Part shown: in pieces, positions 53,361-62,011 of the stretch
Layout: every line of letters starts with the position of its first letter
Numbering within the stretch: the stretch's first letter is position 1
Origin: Aestuariivirga sp.
GTDB taxonomy: Bacteria; Pseudomonadota; Alphaproteobacteria; Rhizobiales; Aestuariivirgaceae
Length of the DNA stretch: 64,000 nucleotides
Reading direction: 5' to 3'
NCBI GenBank assembly: GCA_030680855.1
Contig: JAUXUN010000009.1
Span: forward strand, 1 to 64,000
Made by a program: the position numbers and the translations under genes
Notes under the pieces: model-generated
Databases searched by the model: none
Told to the model about the DNA's origin: nothing
What the model saw: only the letters and a program-made list of their open reading frames with translations

Positions 53361-54061
53361 CGATCCGCGGCGTTCTCTTTGACAAGGATGGCACGCTGAT
53401 TGACGTGAACGGCACATGGGTCCCGATCTACCGCCAGATGCTGTGCGACCAGTTTGACATCAAGCCCGCTGACGCCGACCTGATGATGGAGAGGGTGGGA
53501 TATAATCCGAAGACAGATGGATTTGATGCAAATTCCGTTCTGGCGGCCGGCACGACGCGCCAGCTTATCGATTACTGGTGGCCGGGCCTTGACGAGGCGG
53601 GGGCGCTGGAAATGGTGCGGATGATCGATGTCGACTATGCGCCGCTGTCGAAATCCCTGCTCAAGCCCCTGATGCCGCTGGCGCCGCTTCTTCAGGAACT
53701 GAAGGAGATGGCGCTGCATGTGGGCCTTGCCACCAATGACAGCCACTATTCCGCCCGCAACCATCTCAACCATCTCGGCATACTGGAGCTTTTCGACGAA
53801 GTGATTGCCGCCGATTCGGTAGCCACCCCCAAGCCATCGGGCGAAATGATCCGCCGGTTTGCCGGCACGGTTGGTTTGAAGTCTTCGGAAATTGCCATGG
53901 TGGGGGACAATGCCCATGACATGGAGGAAGCCCGCAATGGCGGGGCGGGCCTGGCCATTGCGGTGCTCACCGGCAATGCCGGGCATGACGACATTGCGCA
54001 CCTTGCCGATCACACGCTGCGGAGCATTGCCGAATTGCCGGCTTTATTGAGGTCGATCTGA
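53357..54061 (+). CDS. HAD-family phosphatase (Gph-like)
   Basis: 234-aa haloacid-dehalogenase-superfamily hydrolase. Motif I is GVLFDKDGTLID (catalytic Asp12-x-Asp14), motif II LATNDSHYSARNH, motif III/IV KPSGEMI and MVGDNAHDMEEARNG. Closest to phosphoglycolate-phosphatase-like enzymes; substrate unknown. ATG 53357 overlaps the nitroreductase stop; one base separates its stop from the flavin reductase gene. Confidence 0.87.
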   Translation: MTIRGVLFDKDGTLIDVNGTWVPIYRQMLCDQFDIKPADADLMMERVGYNPKTDGFDANSVLAAGTTRQLIDYWWPGLDEAGALEMVRMIDVDYAPLSKSLLKPLMPLAPLLQELKEMALHVGLATNDSHYSARNHLNHLGILELFDEVIAADSVATPKPSGEMIRRFAGTVGLKSSEIAMVGDNAHDMEEARNGGAGLAIAVLTGNAGHDDIAHLADHTLRSIAELPALLRSI

Positions 54062-54062
54062 G

Positions 54063-54656
54063 ATGTTCTATGACGCCGTCCGCAATGACCACGGCTTTGA
54101 AGTTGATCCCTTCAAGGCGCTGGTGGCGAGGCCCATCGGCTGGCTTTCAACGATTTCGGCGGACGGCAATGCCAACCTCGCGCCCTACAGTTTTTTCAAT
54201 ATCGTTTCCGAACGGCCGCATTACGTTATCTTCGGTTCGACCGGCTACAAGGACAGCCTGCGGAACATTGAAGCGACGGGCGAATTCGCGGTGAATGTTA
54301 CCACCTACGCAATCCGCGAAGCGATGAACATGTCGTCATCGGTCGTGCCGTCCCACGTTGATGAATTTGCCCTTGCCGGTTTGACCAAGGCCCCATGCCA
54401 GCTCATCAAGCCGCCGCGGGTGGCCGAAAGCCCGGCCAATCTGGAATGCCGCCTCTACAAGAAAATCGAACTGCCCGATGACGAGGGGCGGGTTGGTAAC
54501 TGGCTGGTGGTGGGGCGCGTCATTGGGGTTCACATCGACGACCGGTTCATTGAAAACGGCCGGGTGAACAGCGGCGCCATGCAGATGATATCGCGCCTTG
54601 GCTACGCCGAATATGCCACAATCGACGATGTCTGGCGGATGCGCCGGCCGGGATAA
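54063..54656 (+). CDS. Flavin reductase-like domain protein
   Basis: 197-aa protein of the split-barrel flavin-reductase/DIM6 family: ALVARPIGWLSTISADGNANLAPYSFFNIVSERPHYVIFGSTGYKDSLRNIEATGEFAVNV is the FMN-binding half and IDDRFIENGRVN lies near the end. It may supply reduced FMN to a monooxygenase or act as an oxidoreductase; partner unknown. It is the last gene of the nitroreductase-HAD run, followed by a 305-base gap. Confidence 0.85.
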   Translation: MFYDAVRNDHGFEVDPFKALVARPIGWLSTISADGNANLAPYSFFNIVSERPHYVIFGSTGYKDSLRNIEATGEFAVNVTTYAIREAMNMSSSVVPSHVDEFALAGLTKAPCQLIKPPRVAESPANLECRLYKKIELPDDEGRVGNWLVVGRVIGVHIDDRFIENGRVNSGAMQMISRLGYAEYATIDDVWRMRRPG

Positions 54657-54961
54657 TTATCCAACGGGCCGTTTGCGCAGGGAACGGACTATGTCCAGCG
54701 GAAGTTCTGCAACCCTGCCTTGCCTCATTTTGCTGCTGAGTCGCGTCACGAGTCCTGAACAGGGGTGGAACGCCGTATTGTCGCCACAGTTGTAAGACCT
54801 GTTGACAACAGTGATTTGTGTTTGTCCGTCAGTGGCTTAGAGGTTGTGGAAAAGCTGTGGAAAAGGTGTTTAACGTCTCATTAACCAGAGGGGGTTCAGG
54901 AGTCGGACGGCGGCAAATTTTAGAGACGGGACATCCGTTAAAACGCCCGGGAAGACTCGCA
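54657..54961. other. 305-base gap with regulatory motifs, no gene
   Basis: No convincing reading frame. It contains TTGACA (54802), two close TTGTGGAAA/CTGTGGAAA repeats (54844-54863) that resemble inverted DnaA boxes (TTTCCACA), a CtrA box at 54870, and the leader of the receiver gene starting at 54962. Confidence 0.6.
54870..54885 (+). promoter_or_regulatory. CtrA box upstream of the degenerate receiver gene
   Basis: TTAACGTCTCATTAAC matches TTAA-N7-TTAAC exactly, 77 bases before the ATG. Close to it lie the TGTGGAAA repeats, giving a cluster of cell-cycle-like motifs. Confidence 0.65.
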
Positions 54962-55327
54962 ATGGTCAGGTGCCTTTTGATCGACAGGGACGCAACGGAA
55001 CGCAAGCGCGTTTCGCAACTGCTGGGCGATCTCGGCCTTAACTTCGCGGAAAGCTCCGCCGCCGATGAAGGCCTCAAGTATTGCAACGACAATTCGCCCG
55101 ACGTGGTGGTGATGGCCGCAAGCCCGGAAGGCATGGCGCCCAGCGATTTCATCAGGCGGATGCGCAAGACGGCGCGAGGCAAGAAAACCGTGGTCATTCT
55201 CTACGCCGACAAGCCGGATGCCGAAGAGATCGGCCAATCCATTCTGGAGGGGGCGGCGGAATTCATGATGCAGCCCTTTGATTTAGAGCTCTTGCAATTC
55301 AAGCTGCACCAGGCCGGGGTCCTCTGA
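54962..55327 (+). CDS. Degenerate receiver (response-regulator) domain protein
   Basis: 121-aa single receiver fold: LLIDRDATERKRV gives the acidic pocket (Asp8, Asp10), but the phospho-acceptor Asp is replaced (PDVVVMAA, Ala near 52), the switch Thr is Tyr (VVILYA), and the conserved Lys in KPF is Gln (MQPF). All three catalytic features are lost, so it is a pseudo-receiver that probably acts by protein contact, not phosphorylation. It is preceded by a CtrA box and followed by DUF2336, a pairing seen in Rhizobiales. ATG 54962 is chosen over an upstream in-frame start at 54818. Confidence 0.8.
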   Translation: MVRCLLIDRDATERKRVSQLLGDLGLNFAESSAADEGLKYCNDNSPDVVVMAASPEGMAPSDFIRRMRKTARGKKTVVILYADKPDAEEIGQSILEGAAEFMMQPFDLELLQFKLHQAGVL

Positions 55328-55425
55328 CCCGCCTTAAGCGTTCGTCAAGAGACATGGTGAACCAAATATTAAGGCTTGCCACGTAGCCTGAGGCCATCAG
55401 ATGATGACTAGATTGGCTCCCGTAA

Positions 55426-56592
55426 ATGCGTAGTGAACCCAAGCCCGGCCTCGACACCAGCATATTCATGGACGTTATTGAAAACGGCGATGCGATGGCG
55501 CGCACCAAGCTTGCCGTGCAGCTTGCGGCCCTCTTGTGCGCTGAAGACACTTCGAAGGCGGACAGCGCGCAAGTCGTGCCGGTGGTTCTCAAGCTCTCAG
55601 TTGACCCGGTCAAGGAGGTGCGCCGCACGCTGGTCAACGGGCTGGTTGGCCTGCTGACCCTCCATGCGGATATCCTGTTTTCGATTATTGCCGATGACGA
55701 TGATGTGGCCTTGCCGTTTCTGGCGGCGACGCCGGCGCTCAATCATTGGCACATGCTTGCGGTCTTGCGGGTGGGCGACATGGCGCGGCAGGAGACGGTG
55801 GTTCTCCGCTCCGATCTTTCCAAGGAATCGCTCACCTATGCGGTGAAGTCCGCGCCGCTTGAGGTTTGCCTGCGGTTGTTTGAGAATCTTGCGCTGCATC
55901 TTGATGACCGGGACTATCACACGCTTTATACGCGCTTTGGCCAGGTGCCGGAGATGGTGGAGCTTTTGCTTGGCCGGCCGAACCTGCCGCTGGATATCCG
56001 CATCCTGCAGGCCAAGCGCGCCTCAAACCGGATGCAGCAACTGATGGCGGAACGCGGCTGGATGGCTGACAATGACGCCAGCGAGCTGGTGGCGGACGCG
56101 GAAGAAACGGCCATTTTGCGGATCCTGGTTGAAGCCAGCAACGACGAACTGGCGAGGGCCATTCCCTTTCTGGTGTCAAAAAAGATGCTGACGCCGTCGA
56201 TCATTCTGCGCGCCGCGGCAATCGGCGAGATGAAAATGGTGCAGTGGTCGCTGGCGCATCTTTCAGGAGTGGGGCTGGCACGGGCCCATGAATTGATGAT
56301 GGGCCGCGGCTTGATGGGATTGAAATCGCTGCACAGCAAGTCGGGCCTTCCGCAATCCTGCTACGGGCTGCTGATGGCGGCCTGTGACGTGATGAAGGAT
56401 GCGAAGGAAGAGGGGCTTCCGCTTGATCCTGAAAGCTTTGGCCGGCGGCTGATAGAAGCGCTGATGACGCGCTATGAAAACATGCAGAGCGCCGAGCGCA
56501 GCAAGAACCTGGAATTTATCGGGCGCTTTGCCGAAGACCGGGTGCGCAAGATCGCCAAGCGCCTGCGCGCTGATATGGTGCGGGCGGCTTAA
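55426..56592 (+). CDS. DUF2336 domain protein
   Basis: 388-aa soluble, mostly helical protein: repeated short helices ([72 protein letters not shown]) look like HEAT/ARM-type repeats, and the family is DUF2336. Function unknown. It lies about 100 bases after the pseudo-receiver gene on the same strand, with a half-site-like ATATTAAGG in the gap. Its 3' end overlaps nadK by four bases in convergent orientation. Confidence 0.82.
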   Translation: MRSEPKPGLDTSIFMDVIENGDAMARTKLAVQLAALLCAEDTSKADSAQVVPVVLKLSVDPVKEVRRTLVNGLVGLLTLHADILFSIIADDDDVALPFLAATPALNHWHMLAVLRVGDMARQETVVLRSDLSKESLTYAVKSAPLEVCLRLFENLALHLDDRDYHTLYTRFGQVPEMVELLLGRPNLPLDIRILQAKRASNRMQQLMAERGWMADNDASELVADAEETAILRILVEASNDELARAIPFLVSKKMLTPSIILRAAAIGEMKMVQWSLAHLSGVGLARAHELMMGRGLMGLKSLHSKSGLPQSCYGLLMAACDVMKDAKEEGLPLDPESFGRRLIEALMTRYENMQSAERSKNLEFIGRFAEDRVRKIAKRLRADMVRAA

Positions 56593-57356
56593 AATTTAAA
56601 CTGTTCGTTGAGCACCCGCTCGGCCAGGCTGTGGCCGGGGTCGAAGAGCAGTTTCACCGAGCGCTTCCTATCCTCGGAAATTTCGACAACTTTCACATGA
56701 CGCACTTCCACATGATCGGCAACGGAGGCAACCGGGCGCTTGTCGGGCTCCAGCACGGTGATGGTGACCTTGGCATCATGGGGCAAAACGGCGCCGCGCC
56801 AGCGCCGGGGGCGGAAAGCGCTGATCGGCGTCAGGACCAGCAGCGGAGCGTTCACCGGCAGAATTGGTCCGTGAGCTGATAGATTATAGGCGGTGCTGCC
56901 GGCGGGCGTTGACAGCAGGAGGCCATCGCAAATGAGTTCTTCGAGGCGAACCTTGTGGTCAATGGAGATTTGCAGTTTCGCGGCCTGGGAGCGTTGGCGC
57001 AGAAGTGACACTTCATTAAAGGCGATGCCCTTGTGAGTCTTGCCGCTTTCATCGGTGGCCACCATGCGCAGAGGGCGGATGGCGGTGAGCTCGGCGGCAT
57101 GCAAGCGTTCAAACAGATCGCCTTCGGCGTAATCATTCATCAGGAAGCCCACCGAGCCGCGGTTCATCCCGTAGATGGGGGTTCCCGTCGAAACAAAGCG
57201 GTGCAGGGTTTGCAGCATGTGGCCATCGCCGCCAAGCGCCACAACCACATCGGCTGATTCGGGCGTGGCATTGCCATAACGCTTGGCCAACCGGGACAGG
57301 GCCTTGCGGGCTTCAGGCGTGTCGGAAGCAGAAAAGGCGATGTGGGTGAATTTCAT
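56589..57356 (-). CDS. nadK: NAD kinase
   Basis: 255-aa enzyme phosphorylating NAD to NADP. The GGDG motif is [15 protein letters not shown] (about residues 40-54), the NE motif is [11 protein letters not shown] and the substrate loop is [20 protein letters not shown]. It is a short prokaryotic form with normal ends. The start ATG 57356 faces the divergent DUF1636 gene, 88 bases away. Confidence 0.94.
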   Translation of the reverse strand: MKFTHIAFSASDTPEARKALSRLAKRYGNATPESADVVVALGGDGHMLQTLHRFVSTGTPIYGMNRGSVGFLMNDYAEGDLFERLHAAELTAIRPLRMVATDESGKTHKGIAFNEVSLLRQRSQAAKLQISIDHKVRLEELICDGLLLSTPAGSTAYNLSAHGPILPVNAPLLVLTPISAFRPRRWRGAVLPHDAKVTITVLEPDKRPVASVADHVEVRHVKVVEISEDRKRSVKLLFDPGHSLAERVLNEQFKF

Positions 57357-57444
57357 GTCGCTTTCGTTTGCGTTGACAGATCAAGGCTTTGCCACCATTG
57401 AAGGCTCGCGACCATAGCAATCCCAGAAGGACCGAAGCAAGCCC

Positions 57445-57819
57445 ATGCGTTCGCTCGTATTTTGCACGACTTGCCGCTATTCTCAGAGCGAAGCCACGGG
57501 CGCCGACGGGCGCACGGGAGGGCAGACGCTTATTGACCACATGAAGGATGTGGTATCCGAGAAGGGGCGCCATGACATTAGAATTGAAACCCAGGCTTGC
57601 CTATGGAACTGCAAGCGCCATTGCAGCGTGGTGCTGCGCGACGATCAGCGCTTCACTTATTTCACCGGCGACCACGTGCCGGATCGTGCCCAGGCGGAAG
57701 CCATTCTCGCCTGGTTTGACCTGCATGGTGCGACAATGACCGGCGAGGTTCCGTTCCGCGAATGGCCGGGCGCCATGCGCGGCCATTTCATTGCGCGCAT
57801 TCCAAGGAGCAGGCCATGA
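57445..57819 (+). CDS. DUF1636 protein, ferredoxin-like, coupled to cobU
   Basis: 124-aa protein with a thioredoxin-like [2Fe-2S] pattern: CTTCRYSQ near the N terminus and CLWNCKRHCSVVLRDDQRFTYFTG in the middle give five cysteines. DUF1636 genes sit next to cobalamin or CobW-type genes in proteobacteria. Its stop overlaps the cobU start (ATGA), so it is translated with it. A redox or metal-carrier role in B12 synthesis is inferred from context only. Confidence 0.85.
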   Translation: MRSLVFCTTCRYSQSEATGADGRTGGQTLIDHMKDVVSEKGRHDIRIETQACLWNCKRHCSVVLRDDQRFTYFTGDHVPDRAQAEAILAWFDLHGATMTGEVPFREWPGAMRGHFIARIPRSRP

Positions 57820-58373
57820 GTACGCTTCTGGTTTTGGGCGGAGCCCGGTCAGGCAAGAGCCGCTATGCGGAAAGCCTGGGCAAGGGGCAGAAATTTTACG
57901 TGGCGACGGCCGAGTCCTCGGATGAGGAAATGGTGCAGCGGATCGCGAACCACCGGCTGCAACGGGGACCGGGCTGGGAAACATTCGAAGTGCCACTTGA
58001 TCTGGTGACAGCGCTGCAGACGATTGACGGCAAGGGCCGCTTCATCCTGATTGATTGCCTGACGATCTGGCTGAGCAACCTTATGATCGTGAAGTTTGAT
58101 GTCGTGCGTGAGACCGAAATGCTCTGTGAGGCCTTGAAGAAGGTGCGGGCACAGGTGGTGCTGGTGTCGAACGAAGTGGGCCTCGGGATTGTTCCGGCCA
58201 ATGCGGTGGCCAGAACTTTCCGCGACGCGCAGGGGTTTCTCAATCAGCGGGTGGCCGAAGCCGCTGACGAGGTGGTTTTCATGGCCGCGGGCCTGCCGCT
58301 CACGCTTAAAAAAACAGAGCGCAAGCCGCCGCCAGGCAAAGCAAAAAGGTCATCGCGGTCCCGTAAAGCCTGA
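57816..58373 (+). CDS. cobU: Adenosylcobinamide kinase / guanylyltransferase
   Basis: 185-aa bifunctional enzyme that phosphorylates and then guanylates adenosylcobinamide for nucleotide-loop assembly. Walker A is GGARSGKSRYAE (residues 7-18), followed by FILIDCLTIWLSN and VSNEVGLGIVPANAVARTFRDAQG. The natural end is near LTLKK; about 20 extra basic residues (TERKPPPGKAKRSSRSRKA) come from bases that overlap cbiB on the other strand. ATG 57816 overlaps the DUF1636 stop. Confidence 0.93.
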   Translation: MSTLLVLGGARSGKSRYAESLGKGQKFYVATAESSDEEMVQRIANHRLQRGPGWETFEVPLDLVTALQTIDGKGRFILIDCLTIWLSNLMIVKFDVVRETEMLCEALKKVRAQVVLVSNEVGLGIVPANAVARTFRDAQGFLNQRVAEAADEVVFMAAGLPLTLKKTERKPPPGKAKRSSRSRKA

Positions 58374-59265
58374 GCCCCTTGCGAATGTCATCGCGGTTCA
58401 AGGTCTCGCGGCCTTCACCCATCCATGGTAAAATAACCCGGCTTCCATCGTAGCTGCGCGGGCCGCCGAATTTGATCCCGAGGCTTGCGGCAAGGGCGGA
58501 TTCAGGCCAGCCCGCATTGGGGGATTGATGTTTGGGCGCATCGCGCCACATGGCCTGCACGGCGATCTTGCCGCGCTCCCTGTCGTTCCATGCGGCAGCT
58601 GCGGCAAACAAAAATCCGGTCAAGCGTGAGGCGGGCAGGTTGATGAGATCATCGAGGCGTGCGGCGGCCCAACCGAAATTGATGTAGCGCTCGGATTTGT
58701 GGCCGATCATCGAGTCGGCAGTGTTGATGGCCTTGTAGGCCACCATGCCGGGCAGGCCGAGAAGGGCATACCACAAGACGGGCGCCACGATGCCGTCGCT
58801 GGCACTTTCGGCGAGGCTTTCGAGAGCCCCTTTCACCACGCCTGATTCATCGAGGGCGGCGGGATCACGGCCGACAATTTTTGCCACGGCCTTGCGCCCT
58901 TCATTCAAGGATGTGTCGAGACCTTTGCCGACGGCGCTTACGTGTTCATACAAGGAGTGTTGGGCGATGAGCGCGGTGGCGAGCAGGGCTTCGATGATCC
59001 AGCCAAACTGGAAAGTGGATAGAACGCTTGCGATGAGGACTGCCGGTATTGCAACGATAAGCAGCAAAGCGAGCAATGCGGCAATGCCCCTAAGGCATGA
59101 CTGCATTGGTTCGGCTTCAGAATCGTAAAGCAGGGCCTCGAGTTTTTTGAGAATGGCTCCGATCCATTCAACGGGGTGGCCGATCTTGTCATGGAGCGGT
59201 TTGGGATAACCAAACAGGCGCTCGATGAGAAGAGCCAGGGCCGCGGCGGTGAAATGCAGGGTCAT
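58306..59265 (-). CDS. cbiB: Adenosylcobinamide-phosphate synthase
   Basis: 319-aa membrane enzyme that attaches aminopropanol (phosphate) to adenosylcobyric acid. Conserved patterns: ERLFGYPKPLHDKIGHPVEWIGAI, SASDGIVAPVLWYALLGLPGMVAYKAINTADSMIGHKSERYINFGWAAARLDDLINLPASRLTG, and NAGWPESALAASLG. It overlaps cobQ by four bases upstream and cobU by 68 bases downstream (convergent). Called cobD in Pseudomonas denitrificans nomenclature. Confidence 0.93.
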   Translation of the reverse strand: MTLHFTAAALALLIERLFGYPKPLHDKIGHPVEWIGAILKKLEALLYDSEAEPMQSCLRGIAALLALLLIVAIPAVLIASVLSTFQFGWIIEALLATALIAQHSLYEHVSAVGKGLDTSLNEGRKAVAKIVGRDPAALDESGVVKGALESLAESASDGIVAPVLWYALLGLPGMVAYKAINTADSMIGHKSERYINFGWAAARLDDLINLPASRLTGFLFAAAAAWNDRERGKIAVQAMWRDAPKHQSPNAGWPESALAASLGIKFGGPRSYDGSRVILPWMGEGRETLNRDDIRKGLRLYGTAMTFLLCLAAACALFF

Positions 59266-60725
59266 ATCTCGCCCGCCAGTTCCAGCATCAAATCGAGATC
59301 GAGATGCTGTTCGAGATGGGCGGCCAGTTCATCAAGGGTTTTTTCCATGAGGGCTTCGAAGGCGAGTTCGCTTGATTCTGCACCAAGGGATTTCAAATAG
59401 GCGCTACGGAAGCCGTCACTGGCGAAGCAGCCATGAATATAGGTGCCGCTGACAAGTCCATCGGCCGACGTGGCGCCATCATCGGCGCTGCCGATTCTGG
59501 CAAAGGGCCTGACGCAATCGGGACCGTGAGTGGAGCCGAGATGAATTTCGTAGCCTTCGATTTTTTGACCGCTGGCCACATGGGTGGCACTTATGCGGGT
59601 GAGGGTCTTCTCGGGCAGGAGCGTGGTTTCGACGTCGAGCAGGCCCAAGCCTTTCATGCTGGCCGCAGCACCCTCAAGACCTTCAGGATCGTGTATTGTG
59701 TGGCCCAGCATCTGATAGCCGCCGCAAAGGCCCAGGACGCGGCCGCCCCGCCGGACATGGGCCTTGAGGTCAATATCCCAACCGGTGGCCCGGACCGCCG
59801 CCAGATCAGCCATGGTGGATTTGGAACCGGGGATGATGACCAGGTCCGTATCGCGGGGGATGGGCTGACCCAGGTCCAGAAACCTGACGGAAACGCCGGG
59901 TTCGAGGCGCAAGGGATCAAGATCATCAAAATTGGCGATCCGGGGCAGTTTCAGAACGCATATTTTGTAGCTTTTAGAATTGGTTACGAGCATGTCTTCT
60001 AAAGCCACTGCATCCTCGGCGGGAAGGTTTCTGGCGCCGGGAAAATGGGGAATGATGCCCAGGCAGGGGAGTTTTGTGGTTTCCTTGAGATAGGTTTTGC
60101 CATTTTCGAAGAGTTTCACATCGCCGTGGAACTTGTTAATGATGAAACCCTTGAGACGGGCCCGGTCTTCGGGCTTCAACACCGCGAGGGTGCCGACGAT
60201 GGAGGCGATCACCCCGCCGCGGTGGATATCGCCCACGAGGAAGGCTGGAATATCGACGGCTTTGGCAAAACCCATGTTGGCAAGGTCGCCATCGCGCAGA
60301 TTCACTTCGGCGGGGCTTCCGGCACCCTCCACGATAATGAGGTCGGCCTGTTGTGTGAGTTTCCGGAAGCTTTCGACGATGGCTGGCATGAACTGCTGGC
60401 GGTTCTTGAAAAAGTCGCGGGCCGTCATGGTGGCGGCGCGCTTGCCCTGGACGATGACCTGGGCGCCTGTAGTGGTTTCAGGTTTCAGGAGCACCGGGTT
60501 CATGTGAACGGTTGCGGGTTGCCGCGCGGCACGAGCCTGCAAGGCCTGGGCCCGGCCGATCTCTCCGCCATCGCTGGTGACGGCGGCATTGTTGGACATG
60601 TTCTGCGGCTTGAAGGGCATTACCTTCAATCCGCGCTTGGAAAAGGCCCGACAGAGGCCGGCGGCCGCCAGGGATTTTCCCACGTCGGAGCCGGTACCCA
60701 TGAGCATGAAGGCGCGAGGCTTCAT
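59262..60725 (-). CDS. cobQ: Cobyric acid synthase
   Basis: 487-aa amidotransferase that amidates four side chains of adenosylcobyrinic a,c-diamide. The N-terminal ATP-binding domain has MLMGTGSDVGKSLAAAGLCR and MSNNAAVTSDGGEIGRAQALQA; the C-terminal glutaminase has the nucleophile Cys in VLGLCGGYQMLG. Start and stop overlap cobB and cbiB by four bases each, so the four minus-strand genes form one translationally coupled operon. Confidence 0.95.
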   Translation of the reverse strand: MKPRAFMLMGTGSDVGKSLAAAGLCRAFSKRGLKVMPFKPQNMSNNAAVTSDGGEIGRAQALQARAARQPATVHMNPVLLKPETTTGAQVIVQGKRAATMTARDFFKNRQQFMPAIVESFRKLTQQADLIIVEGAGSPAEVNLRDGDLANMGFAKAVDIPAFLVGDIHRGGVIASIVGTLAVLKPEDRARLKGFIINKFHGDVKLFENGKTYLKETTKLPCLGIIPHFPGARNLPAEDAVALEDMLVTNSKSYKICVLKLPRIANFDDLDPLRLEPGVSVRFLDLGQPIPRDTDLVIIPGSKSTMADLAAVRATGWDIDLKAHVRRGGRVLGLCGGYQMLGHTIHDPEGLEGAAASMKGLGLLDVETTLLPEKTLTRISATHVASGQKIEGYEIHLGSTHGPDCVRPFARIGSADDGATSADGLVSGTYIHGCFASDGFRSAYLKSLGAESSELAFEALMEKTLDELAAHLEQHLDLDLMLELAGEI

Positions 60726-62011
60726 GGCGCCTCACAAATTATATGGGCGTAGGAGCCCATGACGTTGCCGCGTTTAAGACCGATGGGCCCCAGATCTTCA
60801 CCGGTGGCATCGCTGGCTTTGAAGAGCCTGTCGGCTTTGCCTTCGTTTGCGATTGATGAATAGTGAAACTCGTGGCCGCGCAGCGGTTTGCCCCATGGCC
60901 CGCCAAGGGATTTGAGCTGGCGATAGCCCAGGTGAAGTTTGCGGGTGGCAAAGCTTGTGGTTAACGGCAGAAGGCCCGCCATGGCGTGTGACTGGCCCGT
61001 GGCGTCGATCAGGGCCTCGCCCAGAACCATGAAGCCGCCGCACTCGCCGTAGATCAGGACTTTTGAGTTTTTCAGTCCATTCAGAAACGTCTGGTTCTGG
61101 GACAGCAGGCCAGCGTGAAGCTCGGGATATCCGCCGGGCAGGAAAATTGCATCGGAACCCATCTTCGGCGCTTCGTTTTTCAGGGGTGAGAAGAGGGAGA
61201 TTTCCGCGCCTGCCTTTTTCCAGGCCTGCAGGATGTGGGGGTAGGCAAAGCTGAAGGCCACATCGTTGGCTACCGCTACATTCTGGCCCAGAGGGGGCAG
61301 GACCGGGCCGGGAAGTGATTCGGGGCGGATTTCCGCACCAAGCGTTAACAGCTTGTCAAGTTTTGTTTCACGTGCAACGGCTAAGCTTGTGGTTTCAATA
61401 AACAATTCAAGCTCTTGATTCTCCTGCGCTTGCACCAGTCCGAGGTGCCGTGAGGGCCAGTTTAGTGAGTCACTGCGCCGCACCAGGCCGAGGATGGGAA
61501 CGCCGAGGGGGGCGAGGGCCGCAGTCAATATGGCGGCGTGCTTGTCGCTGGCCACGCGGTTCAAAATTAATCCTGCAAAGGTGAGGCCTTTGCGATGGTT
61601 AAGGAAACCTTCGGCAAGGGCGGTGATGGATTGGCCCTGGTGGCCGGAATCCAGCACCAGAACAATGGGAAGCCCCATATCCTGCGCCAGATCGGCGGTG
61701 GAGCCTCTTGCACCCTGAGGGCCATCGAACAGCCCCATGACGCCTTCGACGATGACGAGGTCCGCATCATGGTTAAGATCGGTTAAGAGGCTGGCGATGA
61801 CCTCGCGCTTCATGGCCCAGGGATCGAGATTGAGGCAGGGCCTGCCGCTGGCGGCCTCATGGAAGCGGGGGTCGATATGATCGGGGCCGACCTTGGCGGA
61901 GGCCACGCGCAGACCCTGGTTCCTGAAGGCGCGGAGCAGGCCAAGGGTGAGCATGGTCTTGCCGCTGCCGGAGGATGGGGCCGCAACGACGAAGGCCTTA
62001 GCCAATGGCAT
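60722..62011 (-). CDS. cobB: Cobyrinic acid a,c-diamide synthase
   Basis: 429-aa glutamine-dependent amidotransferase. N-terminal ATP site FVVAAPSSGSGKTMLTLGLLRAF, middle MGLFDGPQGARGSTADLAQDMGLPIVLVLD, and the glutaminase Cys in VLIYGECGGFMVLGE. ATG 62011 (MPLAKAF) is the family start; it overlaps the cobA stop by 14 bases. Whether the substrate is hydrogenobyrinic or cobyrinic acid depends on the timing of cobalt insertion, see cbiD. Confidence 0.95.
   Translation of the reverse strand: MPLAKAFVVAAPSSGSGKTMLTLGLLRAFRNQGLRVASAKVGPDHIDPRFHEAASGRPCLNLDPWAMKREVIASLLTDLNHDADLVIVEGVMGLFDGPQGARGSTADLAQDMGLPIVLVLDSGHQGQSITALAEGFLNHRKGLTFAGLILNRVASDKHAAILTAALAPLGVPILGLVRRSDSLNWPSRHLGLVQAQENQELELFIETTSLAVARETKLDKLLTLGAEIRPESLPGPVLPPLGQNVAVANDVAFSFAYPHILQAWKKAGAEISLFSPLKNEAPKMGSDAIFLPGGYPELHAGLLSQNQTFLNGLKNSKVLIYGECGGFMVLGEALIDATGQSHAMAGLLPLTTSFATRKLHLGYRQLKSLGGPWGKPLRGHEFHYSSIANEGKADRLFKASDATGEDLGPIGLKRGNVMGSYAHIICEAP

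Noticed and set aside
57357-57444. A cobalamin riboswitch ahead of the DUF1636-cobU genes
   Set aside because: The gap is only 88 bases and shows neither the B12 box nor the long multi-stem fold expected for such a switch.
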